64,000 bases of DNA, taken from CAYSSG01 sp964433635. GTDB lineage: Bacteria; Atribacterota; Phoenicimicrobiia; Phoenicimicrobiales; Stramentimicrobiaceae. The stretch lies in the NCBI GenBank assembly GCA_964433635.1, contig CAYSSG010000006.1:1-64000 (forward strand), read 5' to 3'. The notes below the pieces were generated by a model, which was given only the letters and a program-made list of their open reading frames with translations, ran no database searches and was not told the origin of the DNA. Both the position numbers and the translations under genes were made by a program. Shown piece after piece: positions 44,869 to 53,769 of the stretch. Position 1 is the first letter of the stretch, and every line of letters begins with the position of its first letter.

Positions 44869-45582
44869 TTGAGTGTTATATCAATGAAACAATTATTGGA
44901 ATCTGGTGTTCATTTTGGACATCAAAAAAGACGCTGGGATCCGAGGATGCGGCCTTATATTTTTACAGAAAGAAATAATATTTATATCATCGATCTACAA
45001 CAGACCGTAAAACTGATTGATGATGCCTACTATTTTATTCTTGATATTGCCAGTAAAAATGGTACAATTTTGTTTGTTGGAACAAAGAAACAGGCACAAG
45101 AATCCATTAGTACTGAAGCTGAGAAATGTGGGATGCCATATATCAACTACCGTTGGCTTGGGGGAACATTAACTAATTATCATACCATCAATCAGAGAGT
45201 TAATCGTCTTTTCCAATTGGAAGAAATGGAAAAGAATGAAGATTTTAACCGTTTACCAAAAAAAGAAGTCATTGTGTTAAAAAGAGAAAAAGAGAAACTT
45301 GAAAGGCTATTAACTGGCATTAAAAATATGGATAAATTGCCCGATGCTTTGTTTATCATAGATCCCAAGAGAGAGAAGATCGCAGTAGCGGAAGCCAGAA
45401 AATTATCTATACCCATCGTAGCAGTGGTTGATACCAATTGTAATCCTGAAGAAATTGATTATATTATCCCCGGCAATGACGATGCTATCAGGGCAATTAA
45501 ACTCCTTACCTCGGTCATTGCAGACGCTGTTCTTGAGGGAAAAAGAGCATCTTTAGAAGAAAATGTGAAAATGGCTGTTTAA
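44869..45582 (+). CDS. rpsB: 30S ribosomal protein S2
   Basis: A 237-aa small-subunit protein: starts SVISMKQLLESGVHFGHQ, then RRWDPRMRPYIF, RWLGGTLTNYHTI, DALFIIDP and IPIVAVVDTNCNPEEIDYIIPGNDDA, all highly conserved. The TTG start is supported by AAAAAGGAGAG. It heads rpsB-tsf-pyrH-frr. Confidence 0.98.
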   Translation: MSVISMKQLLESGVHFGHQKRRWDPRMRPYIFTERNNIYIIDLQQTVKLIDDAYYFILDIASKNGTILFVGTKKQAQESISTEAEKCGMPYINYRWLGGTLTNYHTINQRVNRLFQLEEMEKNEDFNRLPKKEVIVLKREKEKLERLLTGIKNMDKLPDALFIIDPKREKIAVAEARKLSIPIVAVVDTNCNPEEIDYIIPGNDDAIRAIKLLTSVIADAVLEGKRASLEENVKMAV

Positions 45583-45631
45583 ACAATTTTTACTCCAGTT
45601 TGTCAAGGTAACCAAAGGAGACAGGAAGAAT

Positions 45632-46225
45632 ATGAGTATCAGTGCTAAACTAGTGAAAGTTTTAAGAGATAAAACCGGTGCGGGTATGATGGACTGTAAA
45701 ACAGCATTAACCCAAACGAATGGGGATTTGGAAAAAGCAGTAGATTATCTTCGTAAGAAAGGTATACAGGCAGCCACTTCAAAATTTGGAAGAACCGCTT
45801 CAAATGGAATTATTACTTCATATATCCATCTTAACGGAAAGGTTGGCGTGTTATTAGAGATTAATTGTGAAACTGATTTTGTAGCAAAAACGCCTGAATT
45901 CAATGAACTAGCAAAAAACATTACCCTCCAGATTGCAGCCGCTAACCCAAAATATGTCAGTCGAGAAGAAGTTCCTGAAGAAGTAATAAGTAAAGAAAAA
46001 GAAATATATTTCAGCCAGGCAGAAAATTTGAATAAACCCGTAAAAGTACTCGAGAATATTGCCGAAGGGAAATTAAACAAATTCTTTAAAGAGACTTGTC
46101 TGTTGGAACAGGAATATATTCGTGATCCTGAAAAAACAACACACCAACTGATATTGGAGACAATAGCAAAGCTCAAAGAAAATATTGTGGTAAAAAGGTT
46201 TGTCAGATATCAGTTAGGAGAATAG
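45632..46225 (+). CDS. tsf: Elongation factor Ts
   Basis: Nucleotide exchange factor for EF-Tu, 197 aa (the shorter single-core form). The N-terminal UBA-like domain reads LVKVLRDKTGAGMMDCKTAL, and the core has GVLLEINCETDFVAKTPEF. AAAGGAGA precedes the ATG. Follows rpsB as usual. Confidence 0.97.
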   Translation: MSISAKLVKVLRDKTGAGMMDCKTALTQTNGDLEKAVDYLRKKGIQAATSKFGRTASNGIITSYIHLNGKVGVLLEINCETDFVAKTPEFNELAKNITLQIAAANPKYVSREEVPEEVISKEKEIYFSQAENLNKPVKVLENIAEGKLNKFFKETCLLEQEYIRDPEKTTHQLILETIAKLKENIVVKRFVRYQLGE

Positions 46226-46303
46226 AAGAGAAAATATGGTATCTCAATAAATCACGGATAGTGTTCACTTCATATTTATAGACCATTTAAAAATAATAAT
46301 ATA

Positions 46304-47029
46304 ATGAATGAAAAAAAACCAATCTATAAACGGATATTACTAAAATTGGGCGGGGAATCTTTTTCCGGTACCAAAAATGCCGGTATTGATATTAATCGCG
46401 TTAAATTTATTTCCGAAGAACTGGTTGAAATAAAGAAGATGGGGCTCCAGATAGCCATTGTAATCGGAGGAGGAAATATTTTTCGGGGCAGAGAGGCTAG
46501 TCAAAAGGGAATTAATCAGGCATCTGCTGATTATATGGGTATGTTAGGTACTGTCATCAATGCGCTTGCGTTACAGGATGCTTTGGAAAAAATGAATATT
46601 GAAACAAGAGTTCAGACTGCAATAGAAATGAAAGCCATAGCTGAGCCATATATTAGAAGAAGAGCAATCAGACATCTGGAAAAAAATAGAATTATTATTC
46701 TGGCTGCTGGAACAGGTCATCCTTTCTTTACGACAGATACCGCTGCAGCTTTAAGAGCTATAGAACTGGAGGCTGATGCCATTCTAAAAGCAACTAAAGT
46801 GGATGGGGTCTATGAATCTGATCCTCTTCAAAATGTGAACGCCTTAAAATTTAAAACGATAAGCTTTATCGATTTTTTAAATAAAAATCTGAAAGTAATG
46901 GATGCTACTTCAATATCGTTATGTATGGAAAACAAGGTACCAATTATCGTATTTGATCTAAATTCACCTGGAAATATTAAGAAAGTCATTTTGGGTGAAC
47001 CAATTGGCACAATTGTAAAGGGGGATTAA
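46304..47029 (+). CDS. pyrH: Uridylate kinase
   Basis: UMP kinase of the amino-acid-kinase fold, 241 aa. Motifs: RILLKLGGESF, IVIGGGNIFRG, ADYMGMLGTVINALALQDAL, FFTTDTAAALRA and ILKATKVDGVYESDP. No clear ribosome binding site precedes the ATG. It supplies UDP for RNA and cell-wall precursors; frr follows after 3 nt. Confidence 0.97.
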   Translation: MNEKKPIYKRILLKLGGESFSGTKNAGIDINRVKFISEELVEIKKMGLQIAIVIGGGNIFRGREASQKGINQASADYMGMLGTVINALALQDALEKMNIETRVQTAIEMKAIAEPYIRRRAIRHLEKNRIIILAAGTGHPFFTTDTAAALRAIELEADAILKATKVDGVYESDPLQNVNALKFKTISFIDFLNKNLKVMDATSISLCMENKVPIIVFDLNSPGNIKKVILGEPIGTIVKGD

Positions 47030-47032
47030 TTC

Positions 47033-47590
47033 ATGTTACCTGATGTTCTAAATGAGGCGGAACATAAAATGAATAAAGCCATTAAAATCACTAAAGACGA
47101 GCTTTCACAAATTAGAACCGGTAGAGCATCAACTGCATTGGTAGAAAAAATTAAAGTAGAATATTATGGCGCTCAAACGTCACTGAAAGAGATTGCTAAT
47201 ATTTCAGTTCCCGAGTCTGATTTAATTGTTATTCAACCATGGGACAAACATTGTGTTAGCGATGTAGAAAAAGCAATATGGAAAGCTGATATTGGCTTGA
47301 CGCCCAATAATGATGGTACAGTTATACGACTATCCATTCCTCCCTTAACTGAAGAACGCAGGAAAGAGATGGTTAAAATAGTGAAAAAAGTGGTGGAGTC
47401 AGCCAAAGTCGCTATAAGAAATGTTAGAAGAGAAATCAATGATCAGATTAAAAAAATGGAAAAAAGTAGTGAGATTTCTGAAGACCAGAGCAAAGAGGTC
47501 CAAAAAGAAATTCAGGAATTAACAGACCGTTATACTGAAGAGATGGATAAGATAAGCAAACTCAAAGAGGAAGAGATCATGACTGTATAG
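47033..47590 (+). CDS. frr: Ribosome recycling factor
   Basis: A 185-aa protein that splits post-termination ribosomes with EF-G. Conserved pattern: MNKAIKITKDELSQIRTGRAS, VEYYGAQTSLKEIANISVPE, IRLSIPPLTEERRKEMVK and the C-terminal long helices. AAGGGGGA upstream of the ATG. After it a 230-bp gap contains the uppS leader. Confidence 0.97.
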   Translation: MLPDVLNEAEHKMNKAIKITKDELSQIRTGRASTALVEKIKVEYYGAQTSLKEIANISVPESDLIVIQPWDKHCVSDVEKAIWKADIGLTPNNDGTVIRLSIPPLTEERRKEMVKIVKKVVESAKVAIRNVRREINDQIKKMEKSSEISEDQSKEVQKEIQELTDRYTEEMDKISKLKEEEIMTV

Positions 47591-47725
47591 CATGATTAAT
47601 AAAAAAAAGTATTTGTGGGATTCATTTTTTCTCATCTGGCTGATGATTTCTCTCAAAGAGATCTCCTGATTGAAATATTCGTATTTCTATATTACCTTAA
47701 AAAAATTATAAATATTGTTATTGTT

Positions 47726-47801
47726 TCCCCCTTTTTAAATTCTAAATACTCTTTATTTAGATACAAGGAAATTTTCATTCGATAAAAATGGGGGATTTTT
47801 T
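47726..47801 (+). terminator. Long-loop hairpin with U-run upstream of uppS
   Basis: TCCCCC (47726-47731) pairs with GGGGGA (47790-47795); after one mismatch four T-A pairs extend the stem inward. TTTTTTAT follows. Inside the loop a second perfect 7-bp hairpin forms (CTAAATA 47742-47748 with TATTTAG 47754-47760). It may end the frr transcript or act as an attenuator for uppS-cdsA, whose ribosome binding site lies just downstream. No good promoter was seen in the gap. Confidence 0.5.
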
Positions 47802-47820
47802 ATAAGGGACTAAGGGTTAA

Positions 47821-48567
47821 ATGATGCTGAACCAAAATCAAGATATTACCGATAAACACGGCCCCAAAGCTATACCTAAACATTTATCTGTCATTATGGA
47901 TGGAAATGGAAGATGGGCTAAAAAAAATAATCTTCCACGCTTTGCCGGACATAAAGCGGGTGTCAAGACAATAAGAATGATTATAGCGGAGTCAGCAAAG
48001 GCAGGCGTGAATATATTAACGCTATATGCCTTCTCTACTGAGAATTGGAAGAGATCTAAAAGAGAAATCAATGCACTGATGAATCTATTCCAGGATGTTA
48101 TTAAAAAAGAAAAAAAGTCTTTGATTGAGAATCAGATTTGCGTTAGATTTATTGGATATAGAGATACTTTATCTGCACCTTTACAGTCAGCCATGGAAGA
48201 TCTGGAGTCAGCGACTCAGAATAACAAAGGACTTTTATTAAATATTGCCATCAATTATGGAGGAAGATCTGAATTGTGTTATGCATTTCAAACCATTCTT
48301 CAGCAATTCAGACAGGGGAATTTAGCGTTATCCCAAGTGGACCAAAATCTAATCAATCAACATCTTTATACAAGTGGATTACCCGATCCCGATCTATTAA
48401 TTCGAACGGGGGGGGAAAGAAGAATCAGTAATTTTCTCTTATGGCAAATAGCCTATACAGAGCTCTGGTTCACAAAGACATTCTGGCCAGATTTTTCTAA
48501 AGATCATTTGTGGAAGGCTTTTAATGACTATGAAAAAAGGGTGAGGAAATTTGGTGGAGAGGTTTGA
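47821..48567 (+). CDS. uppS: Isoprenyl transferase (undecaprenyl diphosphate synthase)
   Basis: cis-Prenyltransferase that builds the C55 lipid carrier for cell-wall synthesis from IPP and FPP, 248 aa. Signatures: HLSVIMDGNGRWAKK, RFAGHKAGVKTIR, TLYAFSTENWKR, LLNIAINYGGRSEL and DLLIRTGGERRISNFLLWQIAYTE-type C-terminus. AAGGGTTA precedes the ATG. cdsA overlaps its 3' end. Confidence 0.97.
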   Translation: MMLNQNQDITDKHGPKAIPKHLSVIMDGNGRWAKKNNLPRFAGHKAGVKTIRMIIAESAKAGVNILTLYAFSTENWKRSKREINALMNLFQDVIKKEKKSLIENQICVRFIGYRDTLSAPLQSAMEDLESATQNNKGLLLNIAINYGGRSELCYAFQTILQQFRQGNLALSQVDQNLINQHLYTSGLPDPDLLIRTGGERRISNFLLWQIAYTELWFTKTFWPDFSKDHLWKAFNDYEKRVRKFGGEV

Positions 48568-49366
48568 AAAGCTAAAAATTCGTGCATTAACGATTATCAT
48601 TGGTGTACCTATTGTATTATTTATCATTCATCTTGGTGGATATTTTTTCTATTTAGCAGTTATTTTAATCGCTCTTTTAGGCTTTCTTGAATTAAGAGAA
48701 ATTTTTAAAAATAAAGATTATTACCCATCTTTCATTATTGGATTAGCAACTACATTATTTTTTTTACTGCAAAAAACGCTTTCAAAATCACCTTTTTTCC
48801 ATCCCAGATTCGTCTTTACAATCCTATTATTTCTCATTTTAACAGAGCATCTTCTAAAAAACAGACAAAAGAGTGCTATAATCAACATTGCTCTGACATT
48901 ATTTATTGCTGTATATATAGGCCATTTTCTGTCATTTTTAATTGACATTACTTTATTTGCACAGGGTAAAATGTATCTCATTTTTGCATTATTCACAACT
49001 TGGATGAGTGATACTGCTGCCTATATTGTAGGTGTAAATTTTGGCAGGAGGCATCCATTTCCCTCTATCAGCCCTAACAAAACATTAGAAGGTTCCGTTG
49101 GTGGTATCATAGGTGGTATACTGTGTGGTCTGGCTTTTACCTCTCTACTTCCTCTGATGAAATGGAGCACCTTAATGATACTTGGCGGAACTGCAGCAAT
49201 TTCTGGTCAAATTGGTGATTTATTTGAATCAATGATAAAAAGGAATTTTGAAGTAAAAGATTCAGGTAAACTATTCCCGGGACATGGAGGAATACTGGAT
49301 TGCATGGACAGTATTTTATTCTCAATTCCGATTCTATATTTTTGTTTATTCTTTATGACTCAATAA
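48554..49366 (+). CDS. cdsA: Phosphatidate cytidylyltransferase
   Basis: Polytopic membrane enzyme making CDP-diacylglycerol from phosphatidate and CTP, releasing PPi. The family signature lies near the C-terminus: SPNKTLEGSVGGIIGG, GQIGDLFESMIKRN and the KDSGKLFPGHGGILDCMDS block. About eight hydrophobic segments. GTG 48554 is spaced 7 nt from GAGG; the adjacent TTG 48551 is an alternative. It overlaps uppS by 14 bp. Confidence 0.95.
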   Translation: MERFEKLKIRALTIIIGVPIVLFIIHLGGYFFYLAVILIALLGFLELREIFKNKDYYPSFIIGLATTLFFLLQKTLSKSPFFHPRFVFTILLFLILTEHLLKNRQKSAIINIALTLFIAVYIGHFLSFLIDITLFAQGKMYLIFALFTTWMSDTAAYIVGVNFGRRHPFPSISPNKTLEGSVGGIIGGILCGLAFTSLLPLMKWSTLMILGGTAAISGQIGDLFESMIKRNFEVKDSGKLFPGHGGILDCMDSILFSIPILYFCLFFMTQ

Positions 49367-49397
49367 TTTTATAACATAAACGGGGTGTGTTTATTTC

Positions 49398-50561
49398 ATG
49401 AAAAAACGTATTACAGTGTTAGGTTCAACCGGTTCAGTAGGCAGGCAGACTCTTGATGTCATCCAGAATGAACCGGAAAGTTTTGAAGTCGTTGCCTTAT
49501 CAGCCTGGAATAATATTGAATTACTGAGAGAACAAATAGCCTGCTTTAATCCCAAATATGTTGTTGTGAAGGATGATCGGTTGGCTAAAGATTTAAAAAG
49601 ACAATTATCAGGTAAAACCACTTGTCGTATATTGTATGGAGAATATGGATTTACTAAAATAACAACACTGCAAGAGAATGATATTGTAGTGGTAGCTATT
49701 ACAGGTATGGCGGCTTTAAAACCAACAATGGAGGCGATTAAGGCAAAAAAAGATATCGGTTTAGCCAATAAAGAAATTGTTGTTTCTGCCGGTGAAATAT
49801 TAATGAAAGAGGCAAAAGCCAATAATGTTAAGATTATTCCAATTGATAGTGAACATAGCGGTCTCTGCCAATGCATTGAGCCACATTCTGTTCAAAACAT
49901 TGAAAAGATCATTATAACGGCATCAGGTGGTCCCTTTTATCATTTAAAACAGACTGCCCTGAATCATGTCTCAGTAGAAGAAGCCCTCAATCACCCCAAT
50001 TGGCATATGGGAAAAAAAGTATCAATAGATTCAGCTACCTTAATGAATAAAGGATTGGAGGTCATTGAGGCATATTGGCTTTTTAATATTCCGATCAATA
50101 AGATAGAAATTTTGGTTCACCCCCAGAGTTATATTCATGCCCTCGTACAATATGATGATGGTAGTATGTTAGCTCAACTAAGTAATCATGATATGCGTAT
50201 TCCCATTCATTTTGCTTTGCACTACCCTGAAAGGATTAAAAATAATTTACCAAGAATCAATTTAGCTAAGATTGGACAGTTGACCTTTAAAAAATTGGAT
50301 ACGAAAAGATTTCCCAGTGTAGATCTCTGTTATGAAGCAATTAGACAGGGCGGTACATTACCAGTAGTCCTGAATGCTGCAAACGAGGTTGCAGTCAATG
50401 CCTTTTTAAATCAAAGATTGAAATTCAGGGATATCGTTGAAATTGTAACATCAGTCATAAATCAACATGTGAACAGATTAAATCCAACGATCAATGATAT
50501 TATCAATCAAGATTGGGAAACAAGAAAAACAACATCTCAAATATGCAAGGAGTTTTTATAG
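49398..50561 (+). CDS. dxr: 1-deoxy-D-xylulose 5-phosphate reductoisomerase
   Basis: First committed MEP-pathway enzyme, 387 aa, NADPH-dependent. Starts ITVLGSTGSVGRQTLDVI (dinucleotide site); ALANKE-type motif reads GLANKEIVVSAGE; substrate and metal site PIDSEHSGLCQC and ASGGPF; C-terminal NPNWHMGKKVSIDSATLMNKGLEV-type region present. ATG follows GGGGTGTG weakly. rseP begins 1 nt after its stop. Confidence 0.97.
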   Translation: MKKRITVLGSTGSVGRQTLDVIQNEPESFEVVALSAWNNIELLREQIACFNPKYVVVKDDRLAKDLKRQLSGKTTCRILYGEYGFTKITTLQENDIVVVAITGMAALKPTMEAIKAKKDIGLANKEIVVSAGEILMKEAKANNVKIIPIDSEHSGLCQCIEPHSVQNIEKIIITASGGPFYHLKQTALNHVSVEEALNHPNWHMGKKVSIDSATLMNKGLEVIEAYWLFNIPINKIEILVHPQSYIHALVQYDDGSMLAQLSNHDMRIPIHFALHYPERIKNNLPRINLAKIGQLTFKKLDTKRFPSVDLCYEAIRQGGTLPVVLNAANEVAVNAFLNQRLKFRDIVEIVTSVINQHVNRLNPTINDIINQDWETRKTTSQICKEFL

Positions 50562-50562
50562 A

Positions 50563-51624
50563 TTGTTAACACTTTTAGCTTTTATCTTCGTCTTAGGAAT
50601 TGCCATTTTTTTTCATGAAACAGGCCATTTTATTACCGCAAAACTATCAGGAATCAAGGTCTATCGTTTCGCTTTAGGCTTTGGTCCAAAAATTGCAGGG
50701 GTATTCTGGAAGGGAACGGAATACCTATTATGTCTGTTTCCTTTTGGAGGGTACGTTAAAATGGCCGGTGAAGATTCACAAAGAGAAAAAATTGAAAATG
50801 GGAGTAGATCCCCGGGAGACGATGTACCTGATAACCAGAGATACGATAAAAAATCGATCTTTACCAGAATCCTTGTTGTGGTGAATGGTCCTGTAATGAA
50901 CATTATATTGGCAATATTATTACTTGTGATTGTCTTTTATTTTTCTGGAACGGCACGTGTAACAAATATGATCAGCGAGATTGCCGAAGGAACTCCAGCA
51001 GAAGAGGCAGGAATCAAGAGTGGTGATCATATTATTGCTATTGATTCTTTCAGAATAGAAGATGCTGAAAGAATATCAGAAATAATAAGTCAGAATAAGG
51101 GTACAATGATTACCCTGGAACTTTTGAGGGAAAATGAGGTCATCGAAACCCGACTTATTCCCGAATATAATGAGGAATATGAAAGGGCTATGATTGGTAT
51201 TACTCTTGCAGTGAAAATTGAGAAATTGACTTTCTTTCAGTCAATTCAAAAGTCGTTTTTGACTACTGGTGAGATAGTACGTTTAATCGGAAAGGGATTT
51301 GTAGAAATGTTTACCGGCAGAATGCCAGTGGAATTGGCAGGCCCGTTAGGCATTGCTCGGATGGCTGGAGAAGCAGCTCAGGTCGGATTCCTGAACCTAT
51401 TATTTTTTACATCCGTCATCAATATTTTTCTGGGAATCATGAATCTTTTCCCAATTCCTATCTTGGACGGTGGACAAATTGTTCTGTTAGCCATAGAAAA
51501 AATAAGAGGTAAGCCCCTTGCACCTGAGCATATTAATTTCCTTTATCTTGTTGGTATAGCCTTGATTGTTATTATTTTTTTAATCGCAACTTATCAGGAT
51601 ATTTTAAGGATTTTCATAAATTAA
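50563..51624 (+). CDS. rseP: RIP metalloprotease RseP
   Basis: Site-2 protease with a central PDZ domain. Zinc motif HETGH at residues 18-22 in the first membrane helix; PDZ at about residues 115-190 (AEEAGIKSGDHIIAIDS); the second motif NLFPIPILDGGQ near the C-terminus completes the active site. TTG 50563 follows dxr directly, has AAGGAG 10 nt upstream and gives the family N-terminus; earlier in-frame starts lie within dxr. Length 353 aa. It normally releases anti-sigma factors or clears signal peptides; the substrate here is unknown. Confidence 0.94.
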   Translation: MLTLLAFIFVLGIAIFFHETGHFITAKLSGIKVYRFALGFGPKIAGVFWKGTEYLLCLFPFGGYVKMAGEDSQREKIENGSRSPGDDVPDNQRYDKKSIFTRILVVVNGPVMNIILAILLLVIVFYFSGTARVTNMISEIAEGTPAEEAGIKSGDHIIAIDSFRIEDAERISEIISQNKGTMITLELLRENEVIETRLIPEYNEEYERAMIGITLAVKIEKLTFFQSIQKSFLTTGEIVRLIGKGFVEMFTGRMPVELAGPLGIARMAGEAAQVGFLNLLFFTSVINIFLGIMNLFPIPILDGGQIVLLAIEKIRGKPLAPEHINFLYLVGIALIVIIFLIATYQDILRIFIN

Positions 51625-51636
51625 AAGGTTTGACCT

Positions 51637-52722
51637 ATGACAGATATGATTAGGAGAAGAAATAGTAGAACGGCTCAAATCGGCTCTCTTAAAATTGGCG
51701 GTAACTATCCTGTCTCTGTTCAATCCATGACGAATTGTGACGTCAGAGACCTTCAAGCCACAATTAATCAGATCAGGCGATTAGAATCAGCAGGATGTGA
51801 TGTAGTACGCATTGCTTTTCCTGATATCGAGTCCTGTCATTTGATACCGATGATTAAAAAGAATACTCATATTCCCATTATGGCAGATATACACTTTGAC
51901 CATTCAATTGCACTGGAAGCGATGGAATATAATATCGACGGTATAAGAATCAATCCCGGAAATATAAAAAAAGAATTTCAGTTCATCCAGGTAATGGAAA
52001 AAGCCCGAAAAAAGAACGTTATGATACGCTTCGGCATTAATGCCGGATCATTAAATAAAAAGATTCTGGAAAAATTCAAGGAACCAAATGTAGAAGCGAT
52101 GGTAGCAGAGGCATTTCAGCTCATTGCTTTTTTAGATAAAATTCATTATCACAATATTGTTCTTTCCATCAAATCAAGTAATGTCTTAGATACCATCCGA
52201 GCAAATGAAATTATTGCCCAAAAGTGTGAATATCCAATGCATATCGGGATCACTGAAGCCGGATTTGATCAGTCAGGTATTATTAAATCAACTGCCGGAA
52301 TCAGTATCCTGTTATATCAGGGCATCGGGGATACCATAAGAGTTTCTTTATCCGGTGATCCGGAGAAAGAGGTCATGGTAGGCTATGATATTTTACGCTC
52401 ACTGGGCATCAGAAGAAGGGGAATTAATATGATAACATGCCCTACCTGTGGGAGATGCCAGGTAGATATCCAGAAGATAGGACGAGAAATTGAAAATAAA
52501 TTAAAAGATATACAATATCCCTTTACGGTTGCTGTAATGGGTTGCGTAGTTAATGGTCCTGGTGAAGCAAGAATAGCCGATGCCGGAATTGCATTTAATC
52601 AGGACGAAGCAATGTTATTCAGAAGAGGCCAACTTATTGGCCGCTTCCATATCAATGATTCGGCACAGGCACTTATACGAGAAGTCAGAACGATGGCTAA
52701 TATACAAAATAACATCAGGTGA
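51637..52722 (+). CDS. ispG: 4-hydroxy-3-methylbut-2-en-1-yl diphosphate synthase
   Basis: Iron-sulphur enzyme of the MEP pathway that converts MEcPP to HMBPP, the substrate of IspH. 361 aa, the single-barrel bacterial form. Conserved PVSVQSMTNCDVRD, PIMADIHFD, GIRINPGNI and cluster cysteines in TCPTCGRC and VMGCVVNGPGEA. Follows rseP after 12 nt, giving the dxr-rseP-ispG string. Confidence 0.97.
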   Translation: MTDMIRRRNSRTAQIGSLKIGGNYPVSVQSMTNCDVRDLQATINQIRRLESAGCDVVRIAFPDIESCHLIPMIKKNTHIPIMADIHFDHSIALEAMEYNIDGIRINPGNIKKEFQFIQVMEKARKKNVMIRFGINAGSLNKKILEKFKEPNVEAMVAEAFQLIAFLDKIHYHNIVLSIKSSNVLDTIRANEIIAQKCEYPMHIGITEAGFDQSGIIKSTAGISILLYQGIGDTIRVSLSGDPEKEVMVGYDILRSLGIRRRGINMITCPTCGRCQVDIQKIGREIENKLKDIQYPFTVAVMGCVVNGPGEARIADAGIAFNQDEAMLFRRGQLIGRFHINDSAQALIREVRTMANIQNNIR

Positions 52723-52727
52723 TGAAT

Positions 52728-53360
52728 ATGATGAATGTTTCTGTTATAATCCCTGCTTATAATGAAGAAAGTACGATTGCAGAGGTTATTAAAACCACAA
52801 AAAAGGTCCCTGAGATTCATTCCATTATTGTTGTCAGTGATGGTTCCACTGATCATACAGTAGAGATTGCCCGTGCTCAAGATGTAAAGGTTTACAAACT
52901 GAAGAAAAATATTGGTAAGGGAGGAGCCATTAAAAGAGGATTTGAAAAGACTGACTCAGATATATTATTATTTCTGGATGCAGATTTAATAGGCTTAAAA
53001 CCTGAGCATATCTATTCTTTAATTAATCCAATCAGGGAAAATTCCGCTGACATGACAATCGGTATCTTCAGCCAGGGCAGACTGTTAACCGACTTACCCC
53101 AATTACTGACACCTGGTCTCTCCGGACAGAGGGCTATGAAAAGAGAAATTATTGATATTATTCCTCACCTTGATTTATTGAATTACGGTTTGGAGGTCGC
53201 TATCAATAAGACAGTCAAAAAATATGGCTATAGAGTCAGTCAGGTAAAACTGAATAATATGACACAAAAAATAAAAGAAGAAAAATACGGCCTGGTAGAA
53301 GGAATAAAAAAAAGGTTGCAGATGTATCTTGATATTGTAAAACAGTTAAAATCTGATTAA
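52728..53360 (+). CDS. Family 2 glycosyltransferase
   Basis: A 210-aa soluble GT-A glycosyltransferase: NVSVIIPAYNEESTI at the start, VSDGSTDHT, and the metal-binding FLDADL (DxD-type). No C-terminal membrane segments are present, in contrast to dolichol-phosphate-mannose synthases with membrane anchors. Sugar donor and acceptor cannot be told; the position after isoprenoid genes might suggest a polyprenyl-phosphate acceptor, which is inference. Start uncertain among several ATGs in frame; AGGTGA overlaps the ispG stop. Confidence 0.85.
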   Translation: MMNVSVIIPAYNEESTIAEVIKTTKKVPEIHSIIVVSDGSTDHTVEIARAQDVKVYKLKKNIGKGGAIKRGFEKTDSDILLFLDADLIGLKPEHIYSLINPIRENSADMTIGIFSQGRLLTDLPQLLTPGLSGQRAMKREIIDIIPHLDLLNYGLEVAINKTVKKYGYRVSQVKLNNMTQKIKEEKYGLVEGIKKRLQMYLDIVKQLKSD

Positions 53361-53396
53361 TGAGTCATTTTTTTGCCTTGATTCATTAAGGTTTTT
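53357..53396 (+). terminator. Intrinsic terminator after the glycosyltransferase gene
   Basis: TTAATGAGTCA (53357-53367) pairs with TGATTCATTAA (53379-53389) over 11 bp with one G-T pair and an 11-nt loop, followed by GGTTTTT. It overlaps the stop codon and marks the end of the uppS-to-glycosyltransferase unit. Confidence 0.7.
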
Positions 53397-53769
53397 AAAA
53401 ATATTTCCTGTTAAGAATTCATCAGTTGACAACTTTTCTGTTCTTTACCAGAACGCCTCATTTCTAATAATGCAATGATGTTTTAGCAATACTCATGATC
53501 ATATCAAACTATTTATTACTATTCTGGAGAGGCAATGCAAAAAGAAAACAGTAGTAAATCTGACAAAAAGAGAATAAGGAGATTATAAGAGTATAAGACT
53601 ATCACAGGTTGAAAATTGACTTAAAAAAACTTTTATGGTAGATTTTAGAGGATATGCGGTTTTTCCTGTTCTAAAATTTTTCAGTAAATGATTTCAGAAC
53701 AAAGGATGTGGCTGAATTGATTCATTACATATCATATAAAAAAAGTAAAAACCTACTATTGGAGTCGGT
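53397..53769 (+). other. Intergenic region upstream of the V/A-ATPase operon
   Basis: About 370 bases without a recognised gene. It contains the operon promoter (53616-53644), a TTGACA at about 53426 without a fitting -10, a small inverted repeat GTTCT-ttacc-AGAAC, and a 17-codon open frame (53535-53588, GGAG 5 nt upstream) encoding a very basic peptide. None of the latter can be assigned a role. Confidence 0.4.
53616..53644 (+). promoter_or_regulatory. Promoter for the V/A-ATPase operon
   Basis: TTGACT (53616-53621), a 17-nt spacer and TAGATT (53639-53644) preceded by an extended -10 TG. The transcript would carry a leader of about 120 nt before the first ATPase gene. Best candidate in the gap. 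Confidence 0.6.
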
